Source: Brevundimonas huaxiensis
Lineage (GTDB): Bacteria; Pseudomonadota; Alphaproteobacteria; Caulobacterales; Caulobacteraceae
DNA: 64,000 nucleotides
Direction of reading: 5' to 3'
NCBI RefSeq assembly: GCF_014218725.1
Contig: NZ_JABBJE010000007.1
Span: 1 to 64,000, forward strand
In this document: positions 44,270 through 52,848 of the stretch, in pieces
How the letters are laid out: the number at the start of each line of letters is the position of its first letter
Numbering within the stretch: the stretch's first letter is position 1
The notes under the pieces: generated by a model
The model's input: only the letters and a program-made list of their open reading frames with translations
Told to the model about the DNA's origin: nothing
Database searches by the model: none
Made by a program: the position numbers and the translations under genes

Positions 44270-45955
44270 ATGTTTCTGTTCCGCCGCGCGATCCTCGCGT
44301 CGACGCTTGTCCTTGCGTTCTGCGCCGCCACGACGGCTGCAACCGCCGAGACGCCCTACGGATCAACCGCCGAGGCCGGAGCCGGTTCCGGGCGCCCCAC
44401 CGCGCTGAGTTCGGCCGACAGAATCTCCTACACCACCGCCTTCGACGCCCTGCGACGCGGCGACATCGAGACGGCCCGCACGGCGGCCCGTCAGGCGCAA
44501 GACCGCGTGCTGCTGGGTCAGGTCGAGTTCGAAAGCCTGTTCCATCCCGATCATGTCGCCACCTACGAAGAGCTGACGGCCTGGCTTGAGACCTATTCGG
44601 ATCTGCCGTGCGCGGACCGGGTCTATACGCTGGCGCTGCGTCGTCGCCCCGACGGCGCGCCCGAGCCGGTGCGTCCTGGCGGCGTGCTGGGCCGCACCTG
44701 GAACAGCCTGGTCAGCGCCGTGTCCGGCGACGGCGGCGTCACCGATCCGGCCAAGGCGGCGCGCGTCGCCTACAACAACGACGACCTGACCGGCGCATCG
44801 GCCCTGGGGCGCCAGATCGGCGACTGGTGGACGGTCGGCCTGGCGGAATGGCGTCTGGGCCAGTTCCACGAATCCTTCGCCGCCTTCGAACGCGTCGCCA
44901 ACGATCCGACCGAGGATGCCTGGGTGCGCGCCGGCGCCGCCTTCTGGACCGCACGCGCCGCCGCCCAGTCGGGGCGTCAGGATCGCGTCACCGACTATCT
45001 GCGCCTGTCGGCCCAGTGGCCCGCCACCTTCTATGGCCAGATCGCCCTGCGTCAGCTCGGAGAAGAGCCGACGATCGAGAATATGGGCCCTCGCCCCTAT
45101 GAGGCCGAGCCCCGCCTACGCCGGGCCGCCTATGTGCCCCAGAGCGCCGCCGTCGAACCGACCGCCCTGGAAGCCTTCGTTCAGGCCGACGCCCGCGCCA
45201 AACGCACCGTCGCCTTCTATGAGGTCGGGCGCAACGCCGATGCCGAGACGGAACTGCGGTCCGGCCTGCGCACCGCCGTCGGCGATGCGGCCAAGATGTG
45301 GACGGCCCTGGCGCGCGCCATCCTGCCGGTCAACAACGGCGACGCCACCCGCATCGACGCGACGCGCTATCCCATCCCGGACCTGGCCCCCGAAGGCGGC
45401 TTCGTCATCGAGCGGGCGCTGGTCTACGCCCTGGCGCGCAAGGAAACCGATTTCAATCCCAATGCCCGCTCCAGCGTCGGCGCCTATGGGCTGATGCAGG
45501 TCATGCCGACGACGGCGGCCGAGATGACCGGCGATCGCACATTCGTTTCGGACCCGACCAAGCTGCTGGTCCCTGCGGTCAACATGCGTCTGGGCCAGGC
45601 CTACATCAACAAGATGCTGGCCCTGCCGGCCTTCCAAGGCGATCTGCTGCGGGCCGTGGCCTCCTACAACGCCGGTCCCGGGCCGATGCTGGCGGCCGTC
45701 AGGAAACTGGGCGCGGACGCCGATCCCCTGCTGCTGATCGAGACGATCGACGTGCCCCAGGCGCGCGACTACGTCGAAAAGGTCATGGCCAGCTACTGGA
45801 TCTATCAGCGGCTGTTCGGCGGCCCGCTGAAGACCCTGGACGCCGTCGCGTCGGGCGCGCGCGCCCTGCCGATGGCGCTGGATTACGTCGCCCCGCCGCC
45901 GCAGGCCGAGCCGGTCCTGATCGCTGAGACGACACCCATCGCTGGCGCGCGCTGA
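44270..45955 (+). CDS. Soluble lytic transglycosylase (SLT domain)
   Basis: A 561-residue periplasmic peptidoglycan lyase. A signal peptide (FRRAILASTLVLAFCAATTA) is followed by a helical superhelix (about residues 35-370) and a C-terminal SLT domain. The catalytic Glu is in ALARKETDFNPNARS, followed by GAYGLMQVMPTTAAEM and SYNAGPGPMLAAV. ATG 44270 opens the signal peptide; the frame extends back to 44201. It converges on a tiny membrane-protein gene four bases away. Confidence 0.93.
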   Translation: MFLFRRAILASTLVLAFCAATTAATAETPYGSTAEAGAGSGRPTALSSADRISYTTAFDALRRGDIETARTAARQAQDRVLLGQVEFESLFHPDHVATYEELTAWLETYSDLPCADRVYTLALRRRPDGAPEPVRPGGVLGRTWNSLVSAVSGDGGVTDPAKAARVAYNNDDLTGASALGRQIGDWWTVGLAEWRLGQFHESFAAFERVANDPTEDAWVRAGAAFWTARAAAQSGRQDRVTDYLRLSAQWPATFYGQIALRQLGEEPTIENMGPRPYEAEPRLRRAAYVPQSAAVEPTALEAFVQADARAKRTVAFYEVGRNADAETELRSGLRTAVGDAAKMWTALARAILPVNNGDATRIDATRYPIPDLAPEGGFVIERALVYALARKETDFNPNARSSVGAYGLMQVMPTTAAEMTGDRTFVSDPTKLLVPAVNMRLGQAYINKMLALPAFQGDLLRAVASYNAGPGPMLAAVRKLGADADPLLLIETIDVPQARDYVEKVMASYWIYQRLFGGPLKTLDAVASGARALPMALDYVAPPPQAEPVLIAETTPIAGAR

Positions 45956-45959
45956 CTCC

Positions 45960-46091
45960 TTAGAAGACCGCGAACAGCAGACTGGCCCAAAAGGCCGCCC
46001 CGACCAGGGCCGCCAGCCCATAGGCCATGACCGGATTGAGGCCGCGCACAGCGGCTTGGGTCTGAGGGCTGGGCAGGACCGGGCTCGTCAT
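45960..46091 (-). CDS. 43-residue single-helix membrane protein
   Basis: An open frame of 43 codons plus stop begins MTSPVLPSPQTQAAVRGLNP. It then forms one hydrophobic helix, MAYGLAALVGAAFWASLLF, ending AVF. An in-frame ATG at 46097 is an alternative start; no strong ribosome site is visible. It fills the gap between the convergent transglycosylase and the GST gene, whose reading direction it shares. No family is recognised. Coding status rests on the clean start-helix-stop layout. Confidence 0.5.
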   Translation of the reverse strand: MTSPVLPSPQTQAAVRGLNPVMAYGLAALVGAAFWASLLFAVF

Positions 46092-46126
46092 CCCCATAGA
46101 GATAACAGCGTCCGTTTAACGCGGCG

Positions 46127-46795
46127 TCAGCCGGGATGGTTGTCGTGCGTTAAGCCCAGCGCGTCCGCTTCCCACTCAAGAAAATGCGGATGAGCCAGCA
46201 AGGTCTCGGCATAGGCGCGGGCCGTGCCGTCGTCTCCGTGCGCTGAGAGGTCCAGCTGGAAATGGCGGATGCGGGCGGCGACCGGCGTGAAGAAGGCGTC
46301 CGGCACGGACCAGTCGCCGAACAGATAGGGGCCGCCCGCGCCGAACCGCTCACGCAGGCTCCGCCACAGTTCGACGATCCGGCGCAAATCCTTGGCCAAG
46401 CCCGGATGATCCGGCGCGGGCGCGCGACTGGGGCCGACCATCCAGTGATCCGGGCCGGTCGAACAGGCCGTGCGCAAGGCGGTGAAGCCGCCATGCATCT
46501 CGCACGCCGCGGAACGCGCCAGCCAGCGCGCATGGGCGTCTGACGGCCAGAGGCGCGCTTCGGGATAGCGTTCGACCGCCCAGACGGCGATGGCCATCGA
46601 ATCCCAGATCACCTCGCCCTCGACCTTCAGCACCGGGACGAGGCCGGACGGCGAATGCTCACGGATGCGCTGATCGGTGTCGGGCTGGTTCAGCGGCACG
46701 AGGATTTCGTCGAAGGCCGCGCCGCAATGTTTCAGCACCAGCCACGGCCGCAGCGACCACGTCGAATAGGCCTTGTCGCCGATCACCAGTTCCAT
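46127..46795 (-). CDS. Glutathione S-transferase family protein
   Basis: A 222-residue GST. The N-terminal thioredoxin-like domain reads ELVIGDKAYSTWSLRPWLVL (the Ser in YSTWS is the likely glutathione-activating residue), followed by SGLVPVLKVEGEVIWDSMAI (cis-Pro and the glutathione-binding D/S pair). The C-terminal helical domain carries LFGDWSVPDAFFTPVAAR. AGGAG lies seven bases before ATG 46795; a GTG lies three bases earlier. The substrate is unknown. Confidence 0.9.
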   Translation of the reverse strand: MELVIGDKAYSTWSLRPWLVLKHCGAAFDEILVPLNQPDTDQRIREHSPSGLVPVLKVEGEVIWDSMAIAVWAVERYPEARLWPSDAHARWLARSAACEMHGGFTALRTACSTGPDHWMVGPSRAPAPDHPGLAKDLRRIVELWRSLRERFGAGGPYLFGDWSVPDAFFTPVAARIRHFQLDLSAHGDDGTARAYAETLLAHPHFLEWEADALGLTHDNHPG

Positions 46796-46817
46796 CACGC
46801 GTCTCCTGTCGCCGCCA

Positions 46818-47138
46818 TCAATGGCTTGCCGCCAGCTTCAGCACAACCAGGCCCGATGCGACCAGGGCGACGCCCGCGATCCTGAGCGTCGTCAGCGGCT
46901 CGCCCAGAAAGACCGCGCCGACCACAAAGGCGCCGACTGCGCCGATGCCGGTCCAGATGGCGTAGGCGGTGCCCAGCGGCAGGGTCTTCATCGCCAGCGA
47001 CAGCAGACCGAACGAACCGATCATGAAGACGATCATCCCCACCGCCGGCCACGGTCGCGTAAAACCAGCCGACGCCTTCATCAGAAACGCCCAGACGACT
47101 TCGAGCAGGCCGGCGAAAAGAAGGAATACCCAGGCCAT
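46818..47138 (-). CDS. sugE: SMR-family guanidinium exporter (Gdx/SugE)
   Basis: A 106-residue, four-helix small multidrug resistance protein. FAGLLEVVWAFLMKASAGFT contains the essential membrane Glu at residue 13. The second half AMKTLPLGTAYAIWTGIGAV and GAVFLGEPLTTLRIAGV closely follows SugE/Gdx, the proton-coupled guanidinium exporter branch, and not EmrE. AGGGAG lies six bases before the ATG. A guanidine-II riboswitch lies directly upstream, which supports the guanidinium substrate. Confidence 0.93.
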   Translation of the reverse strand: MAWVFLLFAGLLEVVWAFLMKASAGFTRPWPAVGMIVFMIGSFGLLSLAMKTLPLGTAYAIWTGIGAVGAFVVGAVFLGEPLTTLRIAGVALVASGLVVLKLAASH

Positions 47139-47154
47139 GACATTCTCCCTGCAT

Positions 47155-47206
47155 GGCGTCGGGTCGTCCCGGCGTTTGTCCCATGTGGGGGAGGTCGTCC
47201 TCCTGA
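47155..47206 (-). promoter_or_regulatory. Guanidine-II (mini-ykkC) riboswitch
   Basis: On the minus strand two short hairpins carry identical ACGA loops: GGAGG-ACGA-CCTCC (47203 to 47190) and CGGG-ACGA-CCCG (47171 to 47160), separated by 18 bases. Paired stem-loops with ACGR loops define the mini-ykkC motif, which binds two guanidinium ions and raises translation. The second hairpin ends nine bases before the AGGGAG of sugE. Confidence 0.88.
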
Positions 47207-47300
47207 AAGCGCGCTGAATCTGGGACAACGGCTGGCAAAGTCAACCGCGCCGTCCCGCAAACCTTGACTCCGCGCCGCCCACGACCGACACGACCCGCCC

Positions 47301-48602
47301 ATGATCACGCGCTACTCCCGCCCCGTCGCCGCCGCCATCTGGTCCCAGGAAACCAAGTACAAGATCTGGTTCGAGATCGAGGCCCACGCCGCCACGAAGA
47401 TGGCCGAGCTGGGCGTGATCCCCAAGGAATCGGCTGAGGCCATCTGGGCCAAGGGCAAGGATGCGACCTTCGACGCCGACCGCATCGACGAGATCGAGCG
47501 CACCACAAAACACGACGTCATCGCCTTCCTGACGCACGTCGCCGAGATCGTCGGCGAGGAAGCGCGCTTCCTGCACCAGGGCATGACCTCTTCGGACGTG
47601 CTGGACACCTGTTTCGCGGTTCAGCTGGCGCGGTCTTCGGACCTGCTGATCGAGGGCGTCGACCGGGTTCTGGCCGCGCTGGAGACCCGCGCCAAGGAGC
47701 ATAAATACACCCCGACCGTGGGCCGTTCGCACGGCATCCACGCCGAACCCGTCACCTTCGGCCTGAAGCTGGCCGGCTATCACGCCGAATTCCAGCGCGC
47801 CAAACGCCGCCTGATCACCGCCAAGGAAGAGATCGCCACCTGCGCCATTTCGGGCGCCGTCGGCACCTTCGCCAATGTCGACCCGGCCGTCGAACAGTAC
47901 GTGGCCGACCAGATGGGCCTGACCGTCGAGCCGGTCTCGACCCAGGTCATCCCGCGCGACCGTCATGCCGCCTTCTTCGCCGCCCTGGGCGTCGTCGCCA
48001 GCTCGGTCGAGCGCCTCGCCGTCGAGATCCGCCACCTGCAACGCACCGAAGTCCTCGAGGCCGAGGAATTCTTCGACAAGGGTCAGAAGGGCTCGTCGGC
48101 CATGCCGCACAAGCGCAATCCGATCCTGACCGAAAACCTGACCGGCCTGGCCCGTCTGGTCCGCTCGGCCGTCACCCCAGCGATGGAAAACGTCGCCCTG
48201 TGGCATGAGCGGGACATCAGCCATTCCTCGGTCGAGCGCGGCATCGGCCCGGACGCCACCATCCATCTGGACTTCGCCCTGCACCGTCTGGCCAATGTGG
48301 TCGAGCGGCTGAACGTCTACCCGGAGAACATGCAGAAGAACATCGACCGCCTGGGCGGTTTGGTGCACTCGCAGCGGGTGATGCTGGCCCTGACCCAGGC
48401 CGGCGTGTCGCGCGAAGACGCCTATGCCGCCGTTCAGGAAAACGCCATGAAGGTCTGGCGCGGCGAAGGCGCCTTCCTGGATTTCCTGAAGGCCGACGAC
48501 CGCGTCACCCTGCCCGCCGACCAGCTCGAGGCCCTGTTTGACCTGGGCTACCACACCAAGAACGTGGACGTGGTGTTCAAGCGGGTGTTCAATGAGGCAT
48601 GA
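47301..48602 (+). CDS. purB: Adenylosuccinate lyase
   Basis: A 433-residue enzyme acting twice in purine synthesis: SAICAR to AICAR, and adenylosuccinate to AMP. The family signature KGSSAMPHKRNPI is near residue 263, TSSDVLDTCF near 95, VGRSHGIHAEPVTFG near 140, and ERTTKHDVIAFLT near 65. The stop overlaps the next gene by four bases (ATGA), starting a tightly packed set of four genes. Confidence 0.96.
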   Translation: MITRYSRPVAAAIWSQETKYKIWFEIEAHAATKMAELGVIPKESAEAIWAKGKDATFDADRIDEIERTTKHDVIAFLTHVAEIVGEEARFLHQGMTSSDVLDTCFAVQLARSSDLLIEGVDRVLAALETRAKEHKYTPTVGRSHGIHAEPVTFGLKLAGYHAEFQRAKRRLITAKEEIATCAISGAVGTFANVDPAVEQYVADQMGLTVEPVSTQVIPRDRHAAFFAALGVVASSVERLAVEIRHLQRTEVLEAEEFFDKGQKGSSAMPHKRNPILTENLTGLARLVRSAVTPAMENVALWHERDISHSSVERGIGPDATIHLDFALHRLANVVERLNVYPENMQKNIDRLGGLVHSQRVMLALTQAGVSREDAYAAVQENAMKVWRGEGAFLDFLKADDRVTLPADQLEALFDLGYHTKNVDVVFKRVFNEA

Positions 48603-48934
48603 TCGCCGCGCTGCTCGCTCTGTTCATTCAGGCCAACACGCCTGAGATCAGCTACATCGGCTGGTCGGTGTATGCACCTAACGCTCTGCTGTCTGATGAC
48701 GCCCGGGCTGAAGTCTGCCTGCGGCGTCACAAGGGTTCGCGCTCGATCAAGACAGACATGCGGTGCGTGGTGAGTGAGGGCAGGCAGTTGGGCGGCTGCG
48801 ACTTGACTGACGACCGTCATATGAGCGTGCGCGATCTGGAAACTCTGCGCTGTATCGCCCAAACACAATCGGCTCCATCCGCATCTTCAGTCGGCAGGAC
48901 GATGGTCGTGACAATCACGGTCAACGCGCGTTGA
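48599..48934 (+). CDS. Small probably exported protein, unknown
   Basis: A 111-residue protein whose start overlaps the purB stop by four bases. The first 13 residues are hydrophobic (MIAALLALFIQAN) and may be a short signal peptide. The rest has four cysteines (EVCLRRHKG, MRCVVSEG, GGCDLTDDR, LRCIAQTQ), suggesting disulfides outside the cytoplasm. I do not recognise the family. It overlaps the next gene as well. Confidence 0.65.
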   Translation: MIAALLALFIQANTPEISYIGWSVYAPNALLSDDARAEVCLRRHKGSRSIKTDMRCVVSEGRQLGGCDLTDDRHMSVRDLETLRCIAQTQSAPSASSVGRTMVVTITVNAR

Positions 48935-49659
48935 ACAAGACAATCCGGCTCAATCCCCGGCTCGATCCCCGCGACTATGCGGCGGCCTATGCGCGCGATG
49001 GGATGGTGCAGGTGCCCGATCTGTTGGACGCCGCGAGCGCCGAATGGCTGGAGCTTGCGCTCGAACACGACACGGCTTGGCATCTGTCCTTGAAGACGCC
49101 GGAGGGCGGCAAGCTGCTGTCGCCGCAAGACATGCAGGCCATGGGCCGCGATGCGATCGGGGCCCAGATACAGCGCGCGCTGGCGGAGGGTCGCGACGGC
49201 TTCTCCTTCATCTATCTGGCCTATCCGATCATCACGACCTTGCTGACCGGCAAGGACGAAGGCCATGCGACGCACGCCCTGGTGCAGTTTTTCAACGACA
49301 CGCCCTTCACCACATTCGCCAAGGCCGTGACCGGCGAAGCGAGCGTGACCAAGATCGACGCGCAAGCCACCTGGTTCCGACCCGGCGACTTCCTGACCCA
49401 GCACGACGACACGGGCGTTGGCGAACGACGGGCGGCCTATACTTTGGGCCTGTCTCGCGATTGGCGGCCGGACTGGGGCGGCCAGTTGCTGTTTCACGAC
49501 GCCAACGGCGATATCGAGCGCGGCTTCAAGCCGGGTTTCAACGTCTGGACGGTGTTCAAGACGCCCCGCCAGCATTCTGTCGCACCAGTCGCCGCCTACG
49601 CCGACGGCAAGCGCCGCTCGATCACCGGCTGGCTGCGCGACGACCCGCCGGTCAAGTGA
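48931..49659 (+). CDS. 2-oxoglutarate/Fe(II) oxygenase-like protein
   Basis: A 242-residue double-stranded beta-helix protein. The iron triad is likely QHDD (His-x-Asp) in FLTQHDDTG and the later His in PRQHSVAPV. The Arg of KRRSITGW probably binds 2-oxoglutarate. FNVWTVFKTPRQHSV is typical of the prolyl-4-hydroxylase-like group. It starts at TTG 48931, overlapping the previous stop by four bases, and overlaps the next gene by four. The target (protein, nucleic acid or small molecule) cannot be read. Confidence 0.82.
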   Translation: MNKTIRLNPRLDPRDYAAAYARDGMVQVPDLLDAASAEWLELALEHDTAWHLSLKTPEGGKLLSPQDMQAMGRDAIGAQIQRALAEGRDGFSFIYLAYPIITTLLTGKDEGHATHALVQFFNDTPFTTFAKAVTGEASVTKIDAQATWFRPGDFLTQHDDTGVGERRAAYTLGLSRDWRPDWGGQLLFHDANGDIERGFKPGFNVWTVFKTPRQHSVAPVAAYADGKRRSITGWLRDDPPVK

Positions 49660-50165
49660 CGGACCATACCGGCGATCGCAGGCTGGGGTTCGCACCCGTT
49701 GTCGATACGGAAACCCGGCTGCTGATCCTGGGCAGCTTGCCCGGCGACGCCTCGCTGAGGGCGGCGCAGTACTACGCCCATCCGCGCAACGCCTTTTGGC
49801 CCCTGATCGGCGGCGTGTTGGGCGAGGACCTTCTAGCCCTCCGCTATGAGCAGCGGCTGGATCGATTGACGGCGCGCGGCGTGGGGCTGTGGGATGTGAT
49901 TGCGTCGGCGGAGCGGTCGGGCAGTCTGGATGCGGCGATCCGCTCGCCGGAGGCGGCTGATCTGCGCGGCCTGATCGGCAGCTTGCCGCGGTTGAGAGCG
50001 GTCGCCTTCAACGGCAAGCTGGCGGCCAAGCTGGGACGGCGCATTATCGGCGACGTCGCATGGGTTCGCCTTATCGACCTGCCTTCATCCAGCCCGGCTC
50101 ATGCGATTCCACTGGCAGGCAAGGCGAACATCTGGAGTTCGTTGACTGATCTGATCGAACGATAG
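49656..50165 (+). CDS. DNA-deoxyinosine/uracil glycosylase-like protein
   Basis: A 169-residue enzyme of the UDG superfamily close to hypoxanthine-DNA glycosylases. Motif 1 reads ILGSLPGDASLRAAQYYAHP followed by RNAFWPLI; the middle has AVAFNGKLAAKLG, and motif 2 is LPSSSPAHA. The start is GTG 49656, overlapping the oxygenase stop (GTGA). It probably removes deoxyinosine (deaminated adenine) from DNA. Its place behind purB may be functional, because hypoxanthine nucleotides arise in the same pathway. Confidence 0.85.
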   Translation: MTDHTGDRRLGFAPVVDTETRLLILGSLPGDASLRAAQYYAHPRNAFWPLIGGVLGEDLLALRYEQRLDRLTARGVGLWDVIASAERSGSLDAAIRSPEAADLRGLIGSLPRLRAVAFNGKLAAKLGRRIIGDVAWVRLIDLPSSSPAHAIPLAGKANIWSSLTDLIER

Positions 50166-50313
50166 GTTTCTTGCTGCAAAGCAGCATAGAACTGCGACTG
50201 AAAACTCAATGGTGAAGCTGCGATGTCTTGTCGCGCGGCATGCATCCATTGTGCGGTGTCGCGCGTAACGTTCCCGTTACCGCCTTGAGAGCGGCCCAAA
50301 GGGAACGAAACAC

Positions 50314-50946
50314 ATGACCAAACTTCGCAATCTTATGCTCGTCGCTGTCTCCGGCGGCGCGCTGATGGCGCTCGGCGCCTGCGGCAACAACGAGCCGGCC
50401 GCCACGACGCCAGCGGAATCGACCGCCATGGCCCCGGCCAACGGCGCCGCCATGGCCCCCGCGACCGACCTGATGGTGGGCGGCGCGGCCATGAGCCCAA
50501 ACGAAACGATCGTCGCCAACGCTTCCAAGGCTTCCAACCTGACGACCTTGGTCGCCGCCGTGAAGGCCGCCGGCCTGGTCGACACCCTGCAAGGCGCGGG
50601 TCCGTTCACGGTCTTCGCCCCTGACAACGCCGCCTTCGAGAAGATCCCCGAGGCGACGCGCACCAGCCTGATGCAGCCGGCGATGAAGGCTGATCTGACC
50701 AAGATCCTGACCTACCACGTGGTCGCCGGTCGTCTGACGGCCGCCGATATCGCCGCCCAGGCCGAGGCCAACGGCGGCACCGCCACGCTGAAGACGGTTC
50801 AAGGTGAAGAACTGAAGGTTTCGGCCGGCCCGAACAACACCTGGGTCATCACCGACGCCAAAGGCGGCAAGTCCACGATCACGCAAGCCGACGTGGGCCA
50901 ATCGAACGGCGTCGTCCACGTCGTCGACACGGTTCTGATGCCGTAA
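50314..50946 (+). CDS. Fasciclin-domain lipoprotein
   Basis: A 210-residue lipoprotein; the lipobox is LMALGACGNN with Cys near residue 23. After an Ala/Thr/Met-rich linker comes one FAS1 domain (NLTTLVAAVKAAGLVDTLQG, PFTVFAPDNAAFEKIPEATR, LTYHVVAGRLTAADIA, VVHVVDTVLMP). It resembles the secreted FAS1 protein at 37601 but is membrane-anchored. In the 148 bases upstream the dyad GTAACGTTCCCGTTAC is visible and may be regulatory. Confidence 0.9.
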   Translation: MTKLRNLMLVAVSGGALMALGACGNNEPAATTPAESTAMAPANGAAMAPATDLMVGGAAMSPNETIVANASKASNLTTLVAAVKAAGLVDTLQGAGPFTVFAPDNAAFEKIPEATRTSLMQPAMKADLTKILTYHVVAGRLTAADIAAQAEANGGTATLKTVQGEELKVSAGPNNTWVITDAKGGKSTITQADVGQSNGVVHVVDTVLMP

Positions 50947-50951
50947 AAAAT

Positions 50952-50985
50952 ATTTGGTTTCGGGCGGCGACGCCTGAAACCAAAT
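50952..50985. terminator. Hairpin after the fasciclin lipoprotein
   Basis: ATTTGGTTTC pairs exactly with GAAACCAAAT around a GC-rich 14-base loop. An A-run precedes it on the plus strand but no T-run follows, so its direction is unclear. Confidence 0.55.
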
Positions 50986-51063
50986 CTCGGCCCTGGTGTT
51001 CTTCAGGGGCGCGAGACGCACAGTACGCCGGGTGAGACATCCCCCAACGTCCCCGGCAAGAAG

Positions 51064-51097
51064 AAAGGGCCGCACTTTCCCCCGGGTGCGGCCCTTT
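51064..51097 (-). terminator. Terminator after the zeta-subunit gene
   Basis: AAAGGGCCGCAC pairs exactly with GTGCGGCCCTTT (12 pairs, 10-base loop), 34 bases downstream of the stop at 51131 on the minus strand. Confidence 0.75.
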
Positions 51098-51130
51098 CGA
51101 ATTTTCAGATCAGTCGAAAGACCGAGGCGA

Positions 51131-51454
51131 TTACTCGCCGGCGCGGATCTGCTCGCGGGCGATCGAGGCCAGCTCGTCGATCTTGGAGCGAATCTCGCCC
51201 TCCGACACCGACAGGCCCGAGGCCTTGAAGTCGCCGGCGACCTTGCGGAACACGTCCTCGTCTCCCGGCTGCTCGAAATCGGCGCGCACCACGGCGGCGG
51301 CGTACTGGTCCGCGCTTTCGCTCGACAGGCCCATCTTTTCCGCAGCCCAAAGGCCCAGCATCCGGTTGCGCCGGGCGATGGCCTTGAACTCCTGCTCCTG
51401 ATCGAGGGCGTATTTGGCTTCGAAGGCCTTTTCCCGATCGTCGAAGGTCGTCAT
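51131..51454 (-). CDS. F1-ATPase inhibitor zeta subunit (DUF1476)
   Basis: A 107-residue helical protein with the zeta-family layout: MTTFDDREKAFEAKYALDQE, then KAIARRNRMLGLWAAEKMGL, then a C-terminal bundle (VFRKVAGDFKASGLS and IRSKIDELASIAREQI). In Alphaproteobacteria zeta blocks the rotary ATPase in the hydrolytic direction through its N-terminus. ATG 51454 opens the family homology; the frame continues to 51565. It is divergent from purC. Confidence 0.93.
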   Translation of the reverse strand: MTTFDDREKAFEAKYALDQEQEFKAIARRNRMLGLWAAEKMGLSSESADQYAAAVVRADFEQPGDEDVFRKVAGDFKASGLSVSEGEIRSKIDELASIAREQIRAGE

Positions 51455-51743
51455 TTCGCTCAGCAAAGCTCCGTCCACCCCGGTAACGTCGGGGCAAGCG
51501 CCGTCTATAGACCGACCGCCCGCGAACGCAACCTGACTTCCGTCGCATGGACATCCTGTCCCCAATGAATGCGCCGCCGGCCATCCTCATTTGTATCGAG
51601 GGCCGCCTTCGGCTAAGGAGACCCCGAACGAGATTGACTGCCCGAACGATTCCGAAACGCGCCGCCAGGACCGGGTCTTCCCCTTCCACATATGGCCGCG
51701 CGATTTTTGTTTCTGGAGGGCGCCCGTAAGCCGGGACCGGACC

Positions 51744-52502
51744 ATGAACAGCAAGCGCAAGAAGATCTACGAAGGCAAGGCCAAGATCCTGTACGAAGGA
51801 CCCGAGCCCGGCACCCTGATCCAGTATTTCAAGGACGACGCCACCGCCTTCAACGCGCAGAAGAAGGCCGTCCTCGAAGGCAAGGGCGTGGTGAACAACC
51901 AGATCAGCGAGTTCATCATGTCGCGCCTGAACGGCATCGGCGTGACCAACCACTTCATCAAGCGTCTGAATCTGCGCGAACAGCTGATCCGTGAAGTCGA
52001 GATCATTCCGCTAGAAGTCGTGTGCCGCAACATCGTCGCCGGTTCGATGAGCCAGCGCCTGGGCATCGAGGAAGGCACGCCCCTGCCCCGCTCGATCATC
52101 GAATTCTACTACAAGAAGGACGAGCTCAACGACCCGATGGTCACCGAGGAGCACATCACCGCCTTCAACTGGGCCTCGACCCAGGAGCTGGACGACATGC
52201 TGGCGATGACGGTGCGGGTGAACGACTATCTGTCGGGCCTGTTCAGCGCCGTCGGCATCACCCTGGTGGACTTCAAGATCGAGTTCGGCCGGGTGTGGGA
52301 AAACGACTTCAGCCGGGTCCTGCTGGCCGACGAGATCAGCCCCGACAGCTGCCGCCTGTGGGACGCCTCGACCGGCGAAAAGCTGGATAAGGACCGCTTC
52401 CGCCGCGACCTGGGCAATGTCATTGAAAGCTATACCGAAGTCGCGCGTCGCCTGGGCATCATGAAGGGCATGCCGACGGTGATCCAGGGAGGACTGCACT
52501 GA
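51744..52502 (+). CDS. purC: SAICAR synthetase
   Basis: A 252-residue enzyme that joins CAIR and aspartate in purine synthesis. It shows [20 protein letters not shown] (ATP loop), [49 protein letters not shown] and the terminal [12 protein letters not shown]. The start at 51744 matches the family N-terminus. The stop overlaps the purS ATG (TGATG). The 289 bases upstream hold the divergent promoters with zeta; no gene was seen there. Confidence 0.96.
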   Translation: MNSKRKKIYEGKAKILYEGPEPGTLIQYFKDDATAFNAQKKAVLEGKGVVNNQISEFIMSRLNGIGVTNHFIKRLNLREQLIREVEIIPLEVVCRNIVAGSMSQRLGIEEGTPLPRSIIEFYYKKDELNDPMVTEEHITAFNWASTQELDDMLAMTVRVNDYLSGLFSAVGITLVDFKIEFGRVWENDFSRVLLADEISPDSCRLWDASTGEKLDKDRFRRDLGNVIESYTEVARRLGIMKGMPTVIQGGLH

Positions 52503-52753
52503 TGGCCCCAACCGCTTCAAGCAAGGTCAAGGTTCACGTCTTCCTCAAGCCGGGCGTTCTGGACGTTCAGGGCAAGGCCGTCGAAGGCGCATTGCAGGGT
52601 CTGGGTTGGTCGGGCGTCTCCAGTGCCCGCGTCGGCAAGCTGATCGAGTTCGACCTCGCCGGCGCCGAAGACCCGCAAGGCGAAGCCAAGAAGATGTGCG
52701 AGCAGCTGCTCGCCAATACGGTGATCGAAAGCTACCGCATCGAGACGGCGTAA
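52502..52753 (+). CDS. purS: FGAM synthetase small subunit PurS
   Basis: An 83-residue subunit of the three-part PurLQS FGAM synthetase. The fold signature KVHVFLKPGVLDVQGKAVEG, the central ARVGKLIEFDLAG and the C-terminal ANTVIESYRIE are all typical. It is translationally coupled to purC. Its partners purQ and purL are at 54625 and 57358, unusually separated by other genes. Confidence 0.94.
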   Translation: MAPTASSKVKVHVFLKPGVLDVQGKAVEGALQGLGWSGVSSARVGKLIEFDLAGAEDPQGEAKKMCEQLLANTVIESYRIETA

Positions 52754-52759
52754 AGTCTG

Positions 52760-52792
52760 CCGTCTCCTCTCCCATGTCGCGGGAGGAGACGG
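52760..52792. other. Hairpin between purS and the YbhB-like gene
   Basis: CCGTCTCCT...CTCCC and GGGAG...GAGACGG pair over nearly the whole 33 bases, starting seven bases after the purS stop. There is no T-run. It may act as a partial terminator or an RNA-stability element. Confidence 0.5.
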
Positions 52793-52848
52793 TTGCATCC
52801 TTCGGCATCGACGCCAGTTTAGCAGACGGCTTTATTGACGGAGCGCCC

